Part shown: in pieces, positions 1 through 8,681 of the stretch
Position numbering within the stretch: the stretch's first letter is position 1
How the letters are laid out: the number at the start of each line of letters is the position of its first letter
Origin: Emticicia sp051209875
GTDB lineage: Bacteria > Bacteroidota > Bacteroidia > Cytophagales > Spirosomataceae
Direction: 5' to 3'
Assembly (NCBI RefSeq): GCF_051209875.1
Contig: NZ_JBNTQY010000001.1
Coordinates: forward strand, 2,914,001-2,978,000
DNA: 64,000 bases
The notes under the pieces: model-generated
The model's input: only the letters and a program-made list of their open reading frames with translations
Databases searched by the model: none
Told to the model about the DNA's origin: nothing
Position numbers and translations under genes: made by a program

Positions 1-1
1 C

Positions 2-745
2 GTTCAAGAACGTCTTGAACGAGAGTTTGATATGACGGTTTTGACAACTGTTCCATCTGTAAAATTCCATGTTATCAATAAAAGAGAGGAGTTGCTAGAA
101 GTTTCTGCCCCTTCAGAAATGCCCGACCCAAATGTTATCAATTGGATTGAAGAACCATTTATCAATGCACAAATCATCACTGCATCAGATTATGTTGGGC
201 CAATCATTGGCTTGTGTATGGAAAAGCGTGGTATTTTGAAGAACCAAATTTATCTTACTTCCACACGTGTGGAGCTTACATTTGAGTTGCCATTGTCAGA
301 AGTAGTTTTTGACTTTTTTGATAAATTAAAAACAATTTCAAGAGGCTATGCCTCCCTTGATTATCACCTGATTGGCTACCGTGAGTCTTCATTGGTAAAA
401 TTGGATATTCTATTGAATGGCGAGCCAGTTGATGCTCTTTCGGCCATCGTTCACCGTGATAAGGCTTATGATTGGGGTAAAAAATTGTGTGAAAAATTAA
501 GAGAATTATTGCCTCGTCAACAATTTGATATTGCCATTCAAGCAGCCATCGGAGCAAAAATTATTTCTCGTGAAACAGTAAAAGCATTAAGAAAAGATGT
601 AACAGCCAAATGTTATGGTGGTGATATTTCTCGTAAACGTAAACTCTTGGAAAAGCAAAAGAAAGGTAAAAAACGTATGCGTCAGATTGGAACAGTAGAA
701 GTGCCACAAGATGCTTTCATGGCAATCTTAAAAATAAATAATTAA
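2..745 (+). CDS. lepA: Elongation factor 4 (LepA), C-terminal part
   Basis: This is the 3' end of the ribosomal back-translocase LepA/EF4, a translational GTPase. The open frame enters from the left edge: codons before the first internal ATG (base 32) read VQERLEREFDM, a conserved LepA stretch, so that ATG is not the start. Visible are the EF-G domain V-like part (RGYASLDYHLIGY) and the LepA-specific C-terminal domain with AIGAKIISRETVKALRKDV, CYGGDISRKRKLLEKQKKGK and a VEVPQDAF ending, all family hallmarks. The GTPase G domain lies outside the window. The C terminus is complete, ending at a TAA. It is probably transcribed independently of the following membrane protein, 39 bp downstream. Confidence 0.97.
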   Translation, partial: VQERLEREFDMTVLTTVPSVKFHVINKREELLEVSAPSEMPDPNVINWIEEPFINAQIITASDYVGPIIGLCMEKRGILKNQIYLTSTRVELTFELPLSEVVFDFFDKLKTISRGYASLDYHLIGYRESSLVKLDILLNGEPVDALSAIVHRDKAYDWGKKLCEKLRELLPRQQFDIAIQAAIGAKIISRETVKALRKDVTAKCYGGDISRKRKLLEKQKKGKKRMRQIGTVEVPQDAFMAILKINN

Positions 746-784
746 TTTTTTTCGATTGATAATTTAGAATTTTGATTCGTCTTT

Positions 785-2959
785 ATGCCATTATTATTAG
801 CCCTATTTATCATAATTGGATTATTTTTACTTCATAAAAATAATCCAATTAATGGACTTAGAGTCGCTGTCCTAAAAGCCCTGCTTACTTATTCGGTTTT
901 TGTTTTTTTCATCACCGAAATATTAGGTAATCTTTGTCTATTATACAGTACATATATCACTGGTACTTATCTTTTGTTTGCGTTCAGTATCTTTTTGTAT
1001 CTTTTTTACAAAAGAATTCTTCAAATACATCAGCCTTTTTTCTCAAGTAAAATCTATTCTGAATCAATATATAATTTTTTTCCAAAAAGCATTTTTGCTT
1101 TTTTTTTGCTGATTGTTCTGACACTTCTTTTTTTAACAATCTACATTACACCAAATAATACTGATGCCCTTGGTTATCATATTGCAAGAGCGATGTTTTG
1201 GATTCAAAATCAAAATTTATTTCATTACCCAACTTCAAGTGCCTATCAATTATATTACAATGTTTTTTCTGAATACTTACTTTTACATACAATTGTATTG
1301 TCTGGAGGTGATGGTTTTGTAAATTCTGTTCATTTTGTGGCGTTTATAGGTACACTTTTCGCAACTTCATTGATTGGAAAAAACTTTGGAATGTCGAAAA
1401 AAGGGCAAGGGATTGTTGCCATTATCACTTGTACAGTTCCGATGGGAATTTTACAAGCAACAACCAGTCAAAATGATTATCTATCAAGTTTTTTTTTCTG
1501 TTGTACCCTTTATTTTGGTCTTCTGCTTTTCGAAAAAACAACAGAATCTTTTCAAGAAAACTTTAAATGGGCTATTTTGTCCTTACTATTGGCTGGCTTT
1601 ACTAAGTATTCTATTTTTATGTATGGGCTTGGTTTTATTGCTTTTTTTGGCATATATCTACTAAAAACAGATTGGTTGAAATCAATCAAAATTGGCTTTG
1701 TTTCAATTGGTTTATTCTTAGTAACTTTTAGTGCTTTTTTTTACCGGAATTACATCGTATTTGGCAATATCCTTATGCCAAATGCCAAGAGTATGCTTTA
1801 TTATAATTACAAAAATGAAGAATTAGGCATTAAAGTAACCTTATCAAATCTTTCAAAAATCATCGGTAATCATATTGGCTTACCTTTTAATTCTTGGAAT
1901 TATGCTTATGACAAACTCATTGCCAAATTTCATGATTTAATTGGCTTCGATTTGAATAATAGCCATACAACCTTCGCATCTTATTTTACTATTTTTTCTA
2001 TCGGAGAGGATTTTTCTGGCAATTTCATTCACTTTTTTCTTATTATCTTTTGTGGAATATGGTTGATCATCCATTTCAAGAAAAAAGAAGATAATCAAAG
2101 ATTAGTTTTACTTTATTTTGCTTTATTATTTGTTGGACTAATCGCTTATGCTTCAGCTTTCAAATGGCAAACCTTTCATTCTCGTACACAATTACCATTC
2201 TTTTTAGCTGCTACTCCGGTGATTGGCTTTGTGCTTGTTGAACTTTCAAAAAAGTATCGTTGGCTAAGAAATGCAACTGTACTTTTGTTAATGATTGCTG
2301 CATTACCATATATTTACTGTAATTCGTTGAAACCAATTATGCCAATGGCATATTATTTCAAAAAAATGCTGGTTTATGTTCCATACAGTATTGGTGATAA
2401 TGAAACTGCCTTAAAAAAGGAACAGTATCAAAAATTAGTAGAAAAAGGGTTATATCAAGAAACAATTCTTCATTTTAGTTCAAAAGCTTATAATATTACT
2501 CCTAATTTGACGAGAAACCAAAGGAAAGAGATTTTTGCAATGCTTGATAGCACCACCTATTATGATTTTGTAAAGCACAATGTTTTTGAACGAAAAGAAT
2601 GGAAACAAGGCTATTTTACTTTTGACGATCAAACTTATCAAAACTTTAAAGGTATTTTTACTTTTCTTAGAAACAATGATTATCAAATTGGTTTAGCTAC
2701 AAATAGTCAAATGATTCATCCTTTTTTTATGTTTGGTCGAGATAAATATGGTGATAAATTCAAACTATCTTATATACAATATCCACAAGATTTACAGTAC
2801 TGTTATAATGCAAAGCGTCCTTTTACCTATACTGCAATCATAACTGATGATAAAACCTTGGTAAAAAGGTTAGAAAACAAGATTTTTTCAAAAAAATCAT
2901 TTGGTCAATTTGATGTTTTATTGTTTCAAAATAGTCAAAATGATATTTTTTTACAATGA
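785..2959 (+). CDS. Multipass membrane protein, GT-C (GT39-like) glycosyltransferase
   Basis: This 724-residue protein has about ten or more hydrophobic helices over residues 1-510 and a soluble C-terminal part. The first long extracytoplasmic loop carries NTDALGYHIARAMFW, which resembles the acidic loop-1 motif of GT-C enzymes such as GT39/ArnT-like transferases that use polyprenyl-linked sugars. The family assignment rests on topology and this motif only, and the acceptor is unknown. The first ATG is taken as the start because it leads directly into a hydrophobic helix. A small stem-loop follows the stop. It could also be an oligosaccharide repeat-unit processing protein. Confidence 0.6.
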   Translation: MPLLLALFIIIGLFLLHKNNPINGLRVAVLKALLTYSVFVFFITEILGNLCLLYSTYITGTYLLFAFSIFLYLFYKRILQIHQPFFSSKIYSESIYNFFPKSIFAFFLLIVLTLLFLTIYITPNNTDALGYHIARAMFWIQNQNLFHYPTSSAYQLYYNVFSEYLLLHTIVLSGGDGFVNSVHFVAFIGTLFATSLIGKNFGMSKKGQGIVAIITCTVPMGILQATTSQNDYLSSFFFCCTLYFGLLLFEKTTESFQENFKWAILSLLLAGFTKYSIFMYGLGFIAFFGIYLLKTDWLKSIKIGFVSIGLFLVTFSAFFYRNYIVFGNILMPNAKSMLYYNYKNEELGIKVTLSNLSKIIGNHIGLPFNSWNYAYDKLIAKFHDLIGFDLNNSHTTFASYFTIFSIGEDFSGNFIHFFLIIFCGIWLIIHFKKKEDNQRLVLLYFALLFVGLIAYASAFKWQTFHSRTQLPFFLAATPVIGFVLVELSKKYRWLRNATVLLLMIAALPYIYCNSLKPIMPMAYYFKKMLVYVPYSIGDNETALKKEQYQKLVEKGLYQETILHFSSKAYNITPNLTRNQRKEIFAMLDSTTYYDFVKHNVFERKEWKQGYFTFDDQTYQNFKGIFTFLRNNDYQIGLATNSQMIHPFFMFGRDKYGDKFKLSYIQYPQDLQYCYNAKRPFTYTAIITDDKTLVKRLENKIFSKKSFGQFDVLLFQNSQNDIFLQ

Positions 2960-2989
2960 TCTTATGTAATTTGCAATAATCTTAAAAAT

Positions 2990-3012
2990 AAACTAAACTT
3001 TCTCTTTAGTTT
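2990..3012 (+). terminator. Putative terminator after the GT-C-like gene
   Basis: An 8-bp perfect inverted repeat (AAACTAAA / TTTAGTTT) with a 7-nt loop lies 31 bp after the upstream stop and runs into a T-rich stretch. The stem is AT-rich, so it would be weak. Confidence 0.4.
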
Positions 3013-3037
3013 TTAAGGACATTCGATTACTTTGTTA

Positions 3038-3045
3038 TAATTTTG
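3038..3045 (+). promoter_or_regulatory. Candidate -7 box of the E2 gene promoter
   Basis: TAATTTTG matches the Bacteroidota -7 consensus TAnnTTTG and lies about 100 nt before the E2 start codon. I saw no convincing TTTG element at the expected upstream spacing, so only the -7 half is supported. Confidence 0.35.
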
Positions 3046-3144
3046 AGCGTTGAAAAAATTTACCCAGAAATATCGGTCAGAGCAAATACCGCTATGGAGT
3101 ACCGACCTAAATTTACTATCTAAAATCTAAGCAAATAATAAAAA

Positions 3145-4755
3145 ATGGCAGAAGTAATCAGAATGCCCAAAATGAGTGATACCATGACAGAGGGTGTCAT
3201 TGCGGCATGGAATAAGAAAGTTGGTGATGTTGTAAAATCAGGTGATATTTTGGCAGAAGTCGAAACCGATAAGGCGACGATGGATATGGAGTCTTATTAT
3301 GATGGAACCTTACTTTATATAGGAGTTGAAAAGGGTCAAGCAGTACCAGTTGATGCTATCATGGCTGTGATTGGTAAACCTGGAGAGGATTATCAAAGTC
3401 TTTTGACAGGTACACCTGCACCCGTTGCACCAGTAGCAGAACCTGCCCCAGTAGCCGCTACACCAGCTCCAGTTGCTACTCCTGCCGTTGATACTTCAAA
3501 TATCAAAGCAAAAGTAGTAACAATGCCTCTTTTAAGTGATACCATGACTGAAGGTGTGATTCATACTTGGCTCAAAAAAGTTGGTGATAAAATTAAATCT
3601 GGTGATATTTTAGCTGAAATTGAGACAGATAAAGCTACTATGGAATTGGAAGCTTATGAAGATGGAACATTGTTATATATCGGTGTAGAAGCTGGGCAAG
3701 CAGCTAAAATTAATGCTGTTATTGCTGTTATTGGCGAGGAAGGAGCAAATTATCAAGCTCTTTTGGGTGCAGCTCCTGTAACTACAGCGGCTCCTACAAA
3801 AGAAGCAGAAAAACCTCAAGCAGTCGCTACTCCAGCACCTGCTCAAGCTACATCAGCCCCTGTACAAGCATCAAATAATAGTGGTAGAGTTTTGGCATCT
3901 CCATTAGCAAAAAAATTAGCAGAAGAAAAAGGTGTAAAATTAACCGAGATTAGTGGAAGTGGTGAAGGTGGAAGAATTGTAAAATCGGATGTTGATAATT
4001 TCACACCAAAAGCACCAGTTAGTGAAAAAACAGCTACTGTTACAGCTCCAGCCGTTGTATCGGGTGTTGAAAGTTATGAAGAAATCCCTTTGACTCAAAT
4101 GCGTAAAGCTATAGCCAGAAGTTTGTCTGAATCACAATCTTCTGCTGTCGATTTCCAATTAACAATGGAAATTTGTATGGATAAAGCGATCCAAGCAAGG
4201 GAGGTGATGAATGAAGCTTCACCAGTGAAAATCTCATTCAACGACTTGGTTTTGAAAGCTTGCGGTGTAGCTTTGAAAAAACATCCAAATGTAAACTCTT
4301 CTTGGAGAGAAGACCATATCAGACGTAATCAACATGTACATATCGGTATGGCGGTTGCTATTCCAGAAGGATTAGTTGTTCCTGTAATTAGATTTGCTGA
4401 TACTTTGCCATTGTCTGTTTTAGCAGCGACAACCAAAGACTTAGGTGGAAAAGCAAAAAATGGCAAACTTCAACCAAAAGACTGGGAAGGAAATACATTT
4501 ACAGTAAGTAACTTAGGTATGTTTGGTATTGAGTCGTTTACTTCAATTATCAATAACCCTAAAAATGAATCTTGTATTCTTTCAGTTGGTGGAATTAAAG
4601 AGATTGTTGCTGTTAAAAATGGTCAATTTTATGCAACCAATGTAATGAAAATAACACTTACTTGCGACCACAGAGTTGTGGATGGTGCAACTGGAGCAGC
4701 TTTCTTGGTAACATTGAAACAATTGTTGGAAGAACCTTACAAATTATTAGTGTAA
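3145..4755 (+). CDS. Pyruvate dehydrogenase complex E2 (dihydrolipoamide acetyltransferase)
   Basis: E2 forms the core of the pyruvate dehydrogenase complex and transfers acetyl groups from lipoamide to CoA. Two lipoyl domains are visible, each with the lipoylation motif ETDKATM (Lys43 and Lys163). Each is followed by an Ala/Pro-rich swinging linker. A peripheral subunit-binding domain starts near residue 248 (RVLASPLAKKLAEEKG). The C-terminal catalytic domain ends with DHRVVDGA, whose His509 and Asp513 are the expected active-site residues. At 536 residues it fits two-lipoyl E2 proteins of Bacteroidota. No E1 or E3 gene is in the window. A 2-oxoglutarate or branched-chain E2 is less likely because of the two lipoyl domains and the motif set. 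Confidence 0.92.
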   Translation: MAEVIRMPKMSDTMTEGVIAAWNKKVGDVVKSGDILAEVETDKATMDMESYYDGTLLYIGVEKGQAVPVDAIMAVIGKPGEDYQSLLTGTPAPVAPVAEPAPVAATPAPVATPAVDTSNIKAKVVTMPLLSDTMTEGVIHTWLKKVGDKIKSGDILAEIETDKATMELEAYEDGTLLYIGVEAGQAAKINAVIAVIGEEGANYQALLGAAPVTTAAPTKEAEKPQAVATPAPAQATSAPVQASNNSGRVLASPLAKKLAEEKGVKLTEISGSGEGGRIVKSDVDNFTPKAPVSEKTATVTAPAVVSGVESYEEIPLTQMRKAIARSLSESQSSAVDFQLTMEICMDKAIQAREVMNEASPVKISFNDLVLKACGVALKKHPNVNSSWREDHIRRNQHVHIGMAVAIPEGLVVPVIRFADTLPLSVLAATTKDLGGKAKNGKLQPKDWEGNTFTVSNLGMFGIESFTSIINNPKNESCILSVGGIKEIVAVKNGQFYATNVMKITLTCDHRVVDGATGAAFLVTLKQLLEEPYKLLV

Positions 4756-4822
4756 ATCAATGAATGGCTGGATGATATAATTTTTAATCAGACATACATT
4801 CATACTTATATAATACAAATTC

Positions 4823-4854
4823 AATTGTGCCATGCTTTTAAGCGTGGCACAATT
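4823..4854 (+). terminator. Strong hairpin between the E2 gene and hslV
   Basis: A 13-bp inverted repeat (AATTGTGCCATGC / GCGTGGCACAATT, one G-U pair) with a 6-nt loop (TTTTAA) lies 68 bp after the E2 stop and 28 bp before the chosen hslV ATG. It has the stem of a terminator but only a short T-rich tail, so it could also act as a leader structure for hslV. Confidence 0.55.
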
Positions 4855-4881
4855 GCTTATTTAGAAGATAGATTAAAGAAT

Positions 4882-5418
4882 ATGCAAAAAATACATGCCA
4901 CAACTGTTCTCGGTATCATTCACGAAGGTAAAGTAGCTCTTGGAGCCGACGGGCAAGCGACAATGGGTAATACAATCGCCAAAAGTAATGTCAGAAAAGT
5001 TCGTAAACTTTATGGAGGAAAAATCCTTGCGGGTTTTGCAGGCTCAACAGCAGATGCCTTTACTTTGATTGAGCGTTTTGAGGAAAAACTCAATTCTTAT
5101 GGTGGAAACATGAAACGTGCAGCCATTGAATTAGCAAAAGATTGGCGAACTGATCGATTTCTAAGGAAATTAGAAGCAATGTTGATTGTAGCCAATGAAA
5201 CAGAAATACTTATAATTTCAGGTACTGGCGATGTCTTAGAGCCAGATAATCAAATTGCAGCTATTGGTTCGGGCAGTATGTATGCTCAATCGGCCGCAAT
5301 TGCACTGAAAAGGCATGCTTCAAACTTATCTGCTGAACAAATGGTACAAGAAGGATTAAATATTGCTGCTGATATATGTATATACACCAATCACAATATC
5401 ATTATAGAAACAATTTAA
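4882..5418 (+). CDS. hslV: ATP-dependent protease peptidase subunit HslV
   Basis: HslV is the threonine peptidase of the HslUV (ClpYQ) cytoplasmic protease and forms stacked hexamers capped by the HslU ATPase. The 178-residue product has a short propeptide followed by ATTVLGI, where the first Thr would be the catalytic N-terminal residue. Family blocks are ALGADGQATMGNT, LAGFAGSTADAFTL, LAKDWRTDR and the C-terminal DICIYTNH. The frame is open back to a TTG at 4825, but that codon lies inside a strong hairpin and would add 19 unrelated residues, so the ATG at 4882 is chosen. hslU is not adjacent. Confidence 0.95.
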   Translation: MQKIHATTVLGIIHEGKVALGADGQATMGNTIAKSNVRKVRKLYGGKILAGFAGSTADAFTLIERFEEKLNSYGGNMKRAAIELAKDWRTDRFLRKLEAMLIVANETEILIISGTGDVLEPDNQIAAIGSGSMYAQSAAIALKRHASNLSAEQMVQEGLNIAADICIYTNHNIIIETI

Positions 5419-5468
5419 ATTTTGGTACTATTCTTCTTATAATTTTTTATTCTGGAAAGAAAAAAAAT

Positions 5469-5849
5469 CTATTTTAAAACTCTCTCAGGATATTTCTCAT
5501 AGATATAATCTTCTTTTTCATAATATCTATCCGAAAGAACCAAGAGAACTGCATCATCAGAAAAATCATACATTTGATGCCAGTCGCTTGGGTCAAGCAA
5601 TAGGCATGTATCAGGTGTACTAAGTTCGAAAATTTGCGTTTCACTCCCATTATCGACAAAAACCTTACACTTTCCACTTACACAGGCAAGTGCAACCAAT
5701 GCAAGTTTGTGACGATGCCCACCACGAATTTGATTTTTGGCATCATAAATATAAAATATTCGTTTAACTCCTTCGGGAAGTATTTTTTCAAAAACAGTTA
5801 AGCTCCCTTTTTCAGAAGAAAAGGTTTGTAAATGAAGTAATTTGGCCAT
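5469..5849 (-). CDS. WxcM-like cupin, probable sugar 3,4-ketoisomerase (FdtA/QdtA family)
   Basis: A 126-residue single-domain cupin. RGGHRHKLALVALACVSGKC matches the HxH-containing core of FdtA/QdtA, which isomerizes dTDP-4-keto-6-deoxyglucose to a 3-keto sugar on the way to 3-amino-deoxy sugars of cell-surface glycans. The LLLDPSDWHQMYDF and DAVLLVLSDRYYEKEDYI stretches are also typical. No dTDP-glucose pathway genes (rmlA/rmlB) or aminotransferase are adjacent, so the exact nucleotide sugar is not shown. It is the last gene of a minus-strand series after the large membrane protein, with a 96-bp gap. Confidence 0.75.
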   Translation of the reverse strand: MAKLLHLQTFSSEKGSLTVFEKILPEGVKRIFYIYDAKNQIRGGHRHKLALVALACVSGKCKVFVDNGSETQIFELSTPDTCLLLDPSDWHQMYDFSDDAVLLVLSDRYYEKEDYIYEKYPERVLK

Positions 5850-5945
5850 TAGGCTTTATAATATTAAGTTGTTTAATATGTATTGCAAATTAAAGGTTTT
5901 TTCTAAATATAATATAAAACCTCAATATTTTATAATATTGTTTTT

Positions 5946-7811
5946 CTAACAGCCACAAGGGTAACGCATCTTTAAAGCTTTTTCCTTATTCACAAATTTA
6001 TACCAATGTGGCGGTTTAGGTATAAAAACAACCCTTCCAGCACCTGGAAATACAGTTTTATGTGTAGCTTTTCCAAAGCTTTTTTGAATTTGTTCGTACA
6101 TCTCACTTGAAATCAAATCTACATATAAATTTATTCCAACAAAGTCATTATATTGAAAGTATTTAATAAAATGCACCAATTGTTCATCTGAAAATTGATT
6201 AATAATTTTGGTAGATTTTTCCCAAGCTGTTGTGTCAGGCGTCATCCAATTACCTACTCCAATTTGCACAAAGCCATTCATGGCAGTTTTGGGTACATGA
6301 CTATAATATCCACCAATAACCTTTTTATGATGAAATCGACTCATGGCATAAATATTACATGTTTTAGTGAAAATTGGGCATAAATTTTCTTTCAAACCTG
6401 CTCCATCTCCACCAACAATGCAAAAGGGAAAATCCATGACCGCTTCTCCTTTCTGCTGATTTATGTTTTCCAGATAGCCAAAAAAGTTTTTATCAAACTC
6501 AAATGGTTTCTGGCTATAACGATAACTATAAACCATTGACACTTCAAGTACAAAAAAGGTTGTAATCAATAATAAAAAAATATTTTTCTTCCTAAAACTT
6601 TGCCAATGGATTGGCAAAAAAAAGCAAGAAAAAATAACTGGAATCAAAGATGTAAATCTTGAAGGTACACGATTGTATGCACCCCATGGAAATATTTTTA
6701 ATGTTGGAATTTTATTTGGGTGATAAAAAGTGGACATTAACAAAAGTATCATAAATGGCAAGAAAACAAGCCAATATTTAGTACGGTTTTTAAGAAAACC
6801 AGTGATTCCAAGCAACAAGCAAAACCACCCTGGACTACCCGAGCCAAGTCCTTCAGGCATATCCCTAACTGGCCAAATAAACGGATTCAGTAGCGTGTTA
6901 AAATACGGAAAAAAAGGTAATAACATCCTAACTGGATTACTCCAAAAGTGAGGAGCATTCCCATCATCAAGATGATAAGTTTTGGCTTCTGCATAAATTT
7001 GTAGTACCAAAGGCAAAAAGAAATATAATAAAATAATTGAAGGAATAGCCAACAAAAAATAATATGATGGCAATAATCTTAATTCACTTAGCCAAAATTT
7101 AAAATATTGACTAACTTGAAAATCTCCTTTAAAATACCTTTTTAGAAGAATAAATCCCACGACAATTAAACTTAATACAAAACTATTCAAAGCAAACCCA
7201 CAGATATAGCCGAGATTCATGCCAAGTGTTGCTATCAGTATAAATGCTTTTAGGAATACCCATTTTAAAGAAATACTTTCTTTGAAAATTATGCGTTTGA
7301 CAAGGATAAAATCAGAAAATAGACTTAGAATTGTCCAATGGATGGTACTATGGTTATAATGGTGAGGGTATTTATTAAGAGCATAAAAATTCAAAAAAGT
7401 GACCACAAATCCCACAAAAAAAGCTTTTTCATTACCAAATTCTTTTTTTAGAAGTAGATAAGTGCCTAAAAATGAAATGATTAAGCTAATAACATAATAA
7501 TAATTAAGCCACGGGCCATGTCCAAAGTTACTATAAAAAAAAGCAAACCAATAATTACTCTCCAATGACCAATCAGAAAAAACTTGAGTAGTCCCAAAAG
7601 GATAAAAGGTATTATTATGATTGAAAGAAATATGAGGAAATGGGGCAAAATGTATATTTTCAGATAAATAGTAACCCACATATTCCCATTCATCAGTATC
7701 ACCACCACCCGTCAGCGGTAATGAAAAATTTCTCACAAAAAAGATTCCGTAAAGAATCGGCAGCAAGATACTTAAAAAAAGAAACAGGTAATTTAGCTTT
7801 TTTTTTGTCAT
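5946..7811 (-). CDS. Large multipass membrane protein, possibly GT-C-type
   Basis: This 621-residue protein has about eleven hydrophobic helices and a soluble C-terminal portion (about residues 430-621). Just after the first helix it has GGGDTDEWEYVGYYL, an acidic D-x-D-containing first loop like those of GT-C glycosyltransferases. No other motif identifies a substrate. The ATG at 7811 is chosen; an in-frame GTG lies directly before it. The start is 3 bp after the nagB-like stop, so the two genes are almost certainly co-transcribed. The C terminus ends MRYPCGC. Function is unknown; a transferase or flippase for surface glycans is a guess from topology. Confidence 0.55.
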   Translation of the reverse strand: MTKKKLNYLFLFLSILLPILYGIFFVRNFSLPLTGGGDTDEWEYVGYYLSENIHFAPFPHISFNHNNTFYPFGTTQVFSDWSLESNYWFAFFYSNFGHGPWLNYYYVISLIISFLGTYLLLKKEFGNEKAFFVGFVVTFLNFYALNKYPHHYNHSTIHWTILSLFSDFILVKRIIFKESISLKWVFLKAFILIATLGMNLGYICGFALNSFVLSLIVVGFILLKRYFKGDFQVSQYFKFWLSELRLLPSYYFLLAIPSIILLYFFLPLVLQIYAEAKTYHLDDGNAPHFWSNPVRMLLPFFPYFNTLLNPFIWPVRDMPEGLGSGSPGWFCLLLGITGFLKNRTKYWLVFLPFMILLLMSTFYHPNKIPTLKIFPWGAYNRVPSRFTSLIPVIFSCFFLPIHWQSFRKKNIFLLLITTFFVLEVSMVYSYRYSQKPFEFDKNFFGYLENINQQKGEAVMDFPFCIVGGDGAGLKENLCPIFTKTCNIYAMSRFHHKKVIGGYYSHVPKTAMNGFVQIGVGNWMTPDTTAWEKSTKIINQFSDEQLVHFIKYFQYNDFVGINLYVDLISSEMYEQIQKSFGKATHKTVFPGAGRVVFIPKPPHWYKFVNKEKALKMRYPCGC

Positions 7812-7814
7812 CAC

Positions 7815-8531
7815 TTATATCAGCTTTGCTGCAGCTTCATCAAGCCAGATGTAAGAATTTGAATGTAATTTAAAAACAGTTGCAGGTAATTCAGTATTTG
7901 GTTCTTGTTCAACTGTCTCTTTCAAAATGTCTGCCTTCCGTTCGCCAGTTGCAATCAATATTGCAGATTTTGCTTCTAACAGATGCTTCAAACCAATTGT
8001 AATACCTTGTGTGAGTGTGGTATTTTCTGTAAAATATTTCTGTCCAACAGTGATTGTAATTTCTGCAAGGTCAGAGACATGACAATAATTATCAAAACTG
8101 GTACCAGGTTCATTCAATCCAATATGTCCATTTACCCCCACTCCTACTATAATTAAGTCGGCACCTCCTTTTTCAAAGAGTAATTTATCGACCCGTTCAC
8201 ATTCGGCTTGCAAATCATTAGATATCGAATCAAAAAAAGTGTATTGTTTAGGGCCTATTTTTAATGGTTTTAATAGGTTTTCCTCTACAATATATCGGCA
8301 ACTACCTTCACTTGTAGCAGGTATTCCGACCCATTCATCTAAACCAATGATTGTAACTTCTTCAAAGTCCGCAGGTTGAGCTAATTCAACAATTTTTTTG
8401 TAGGTCAGTACAGGTGTATCGCCCGATGTGAGTATGAGTGTTGCCTTTGGATTATTTCTTACTAAATCAATAATAAATTGGGCAGTATGAATAGCTAATT
8501 GCTCAGGATTTTGAAATGTTTGTATTTGCAT
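7815..8531 (-). CDS. Glucosamine-6-phosphate deaminase-like protein (NagB/6PGL superfamily)
   Basis: The protein is likely to convert glucosamine-6-phosphate to fructose-6-phosphate plus ammonia in the cytoplasm. Seen are a phosphate-binding TSGDTP loop, GLDEWVGI (the catalytic-Asp region, DEYVGL in E. coli NagB), and GVGVNGHIGLNEPG, which matches the active-site loop with Asn in place of Asp as in Firmicutes NagB. At 238 residues it is slightly shorter than typical NagB (about 260). A 6-phosphogluconolactonase is the alternative, but the GHIGLNEP loop favours a deaminase. It is the first gene of a tight operon with the large membrane protein. Confidence 0.8.
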   Translation of the reverse strand: MQIQTFQNPEQLAIHTAQFIIDLVRNNPKATLILTSGDTPVLTYKKIVELAQPADFEEVTIIGLDEWVGIPATSEGSCRYIVEENLLKPLKIGPKQYTFFDSISNDLQAECERVDKLLFEKGGADLIIVGVGVNGHIGLNEPGTSFDNYCHVSDLAEITITVGQKYFTENTTLTQGITIGLKHLLEAKSAILIATGERKADILKETVEQEPNTELPATVFKLHSNSYIWLDEAAAKLI

Positions 8532-8681
8532 TTTTACTTAAGAAGCTAATTGAATAAGCCAAAGCTATTATTTAAATTTGAAATTTACAATTTCTAATTT
8601 AATAACTTTATGGAAAAAGTATTTTAAAATTAAACAACTAAACTGCCGTTACTAAGAATAATATGCTTAAAATCTGCTTTC

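Noticed and set aside
3046..3144. Possible riboswitch in the E2 leader
   Set aside because: Some complementary words (CGGT and ACCG) occur, but no consistent fold or known riboswitch signature could be drawn.
4825..4881. Longer HslV starting at a TTG at 4825
   Set aside because: The TTG lies in the left arm of a strong hairpin, and the added 19 residues do not resemble any HslV; the ATG at 4882 places the catalytic Thr after a short propeptide.
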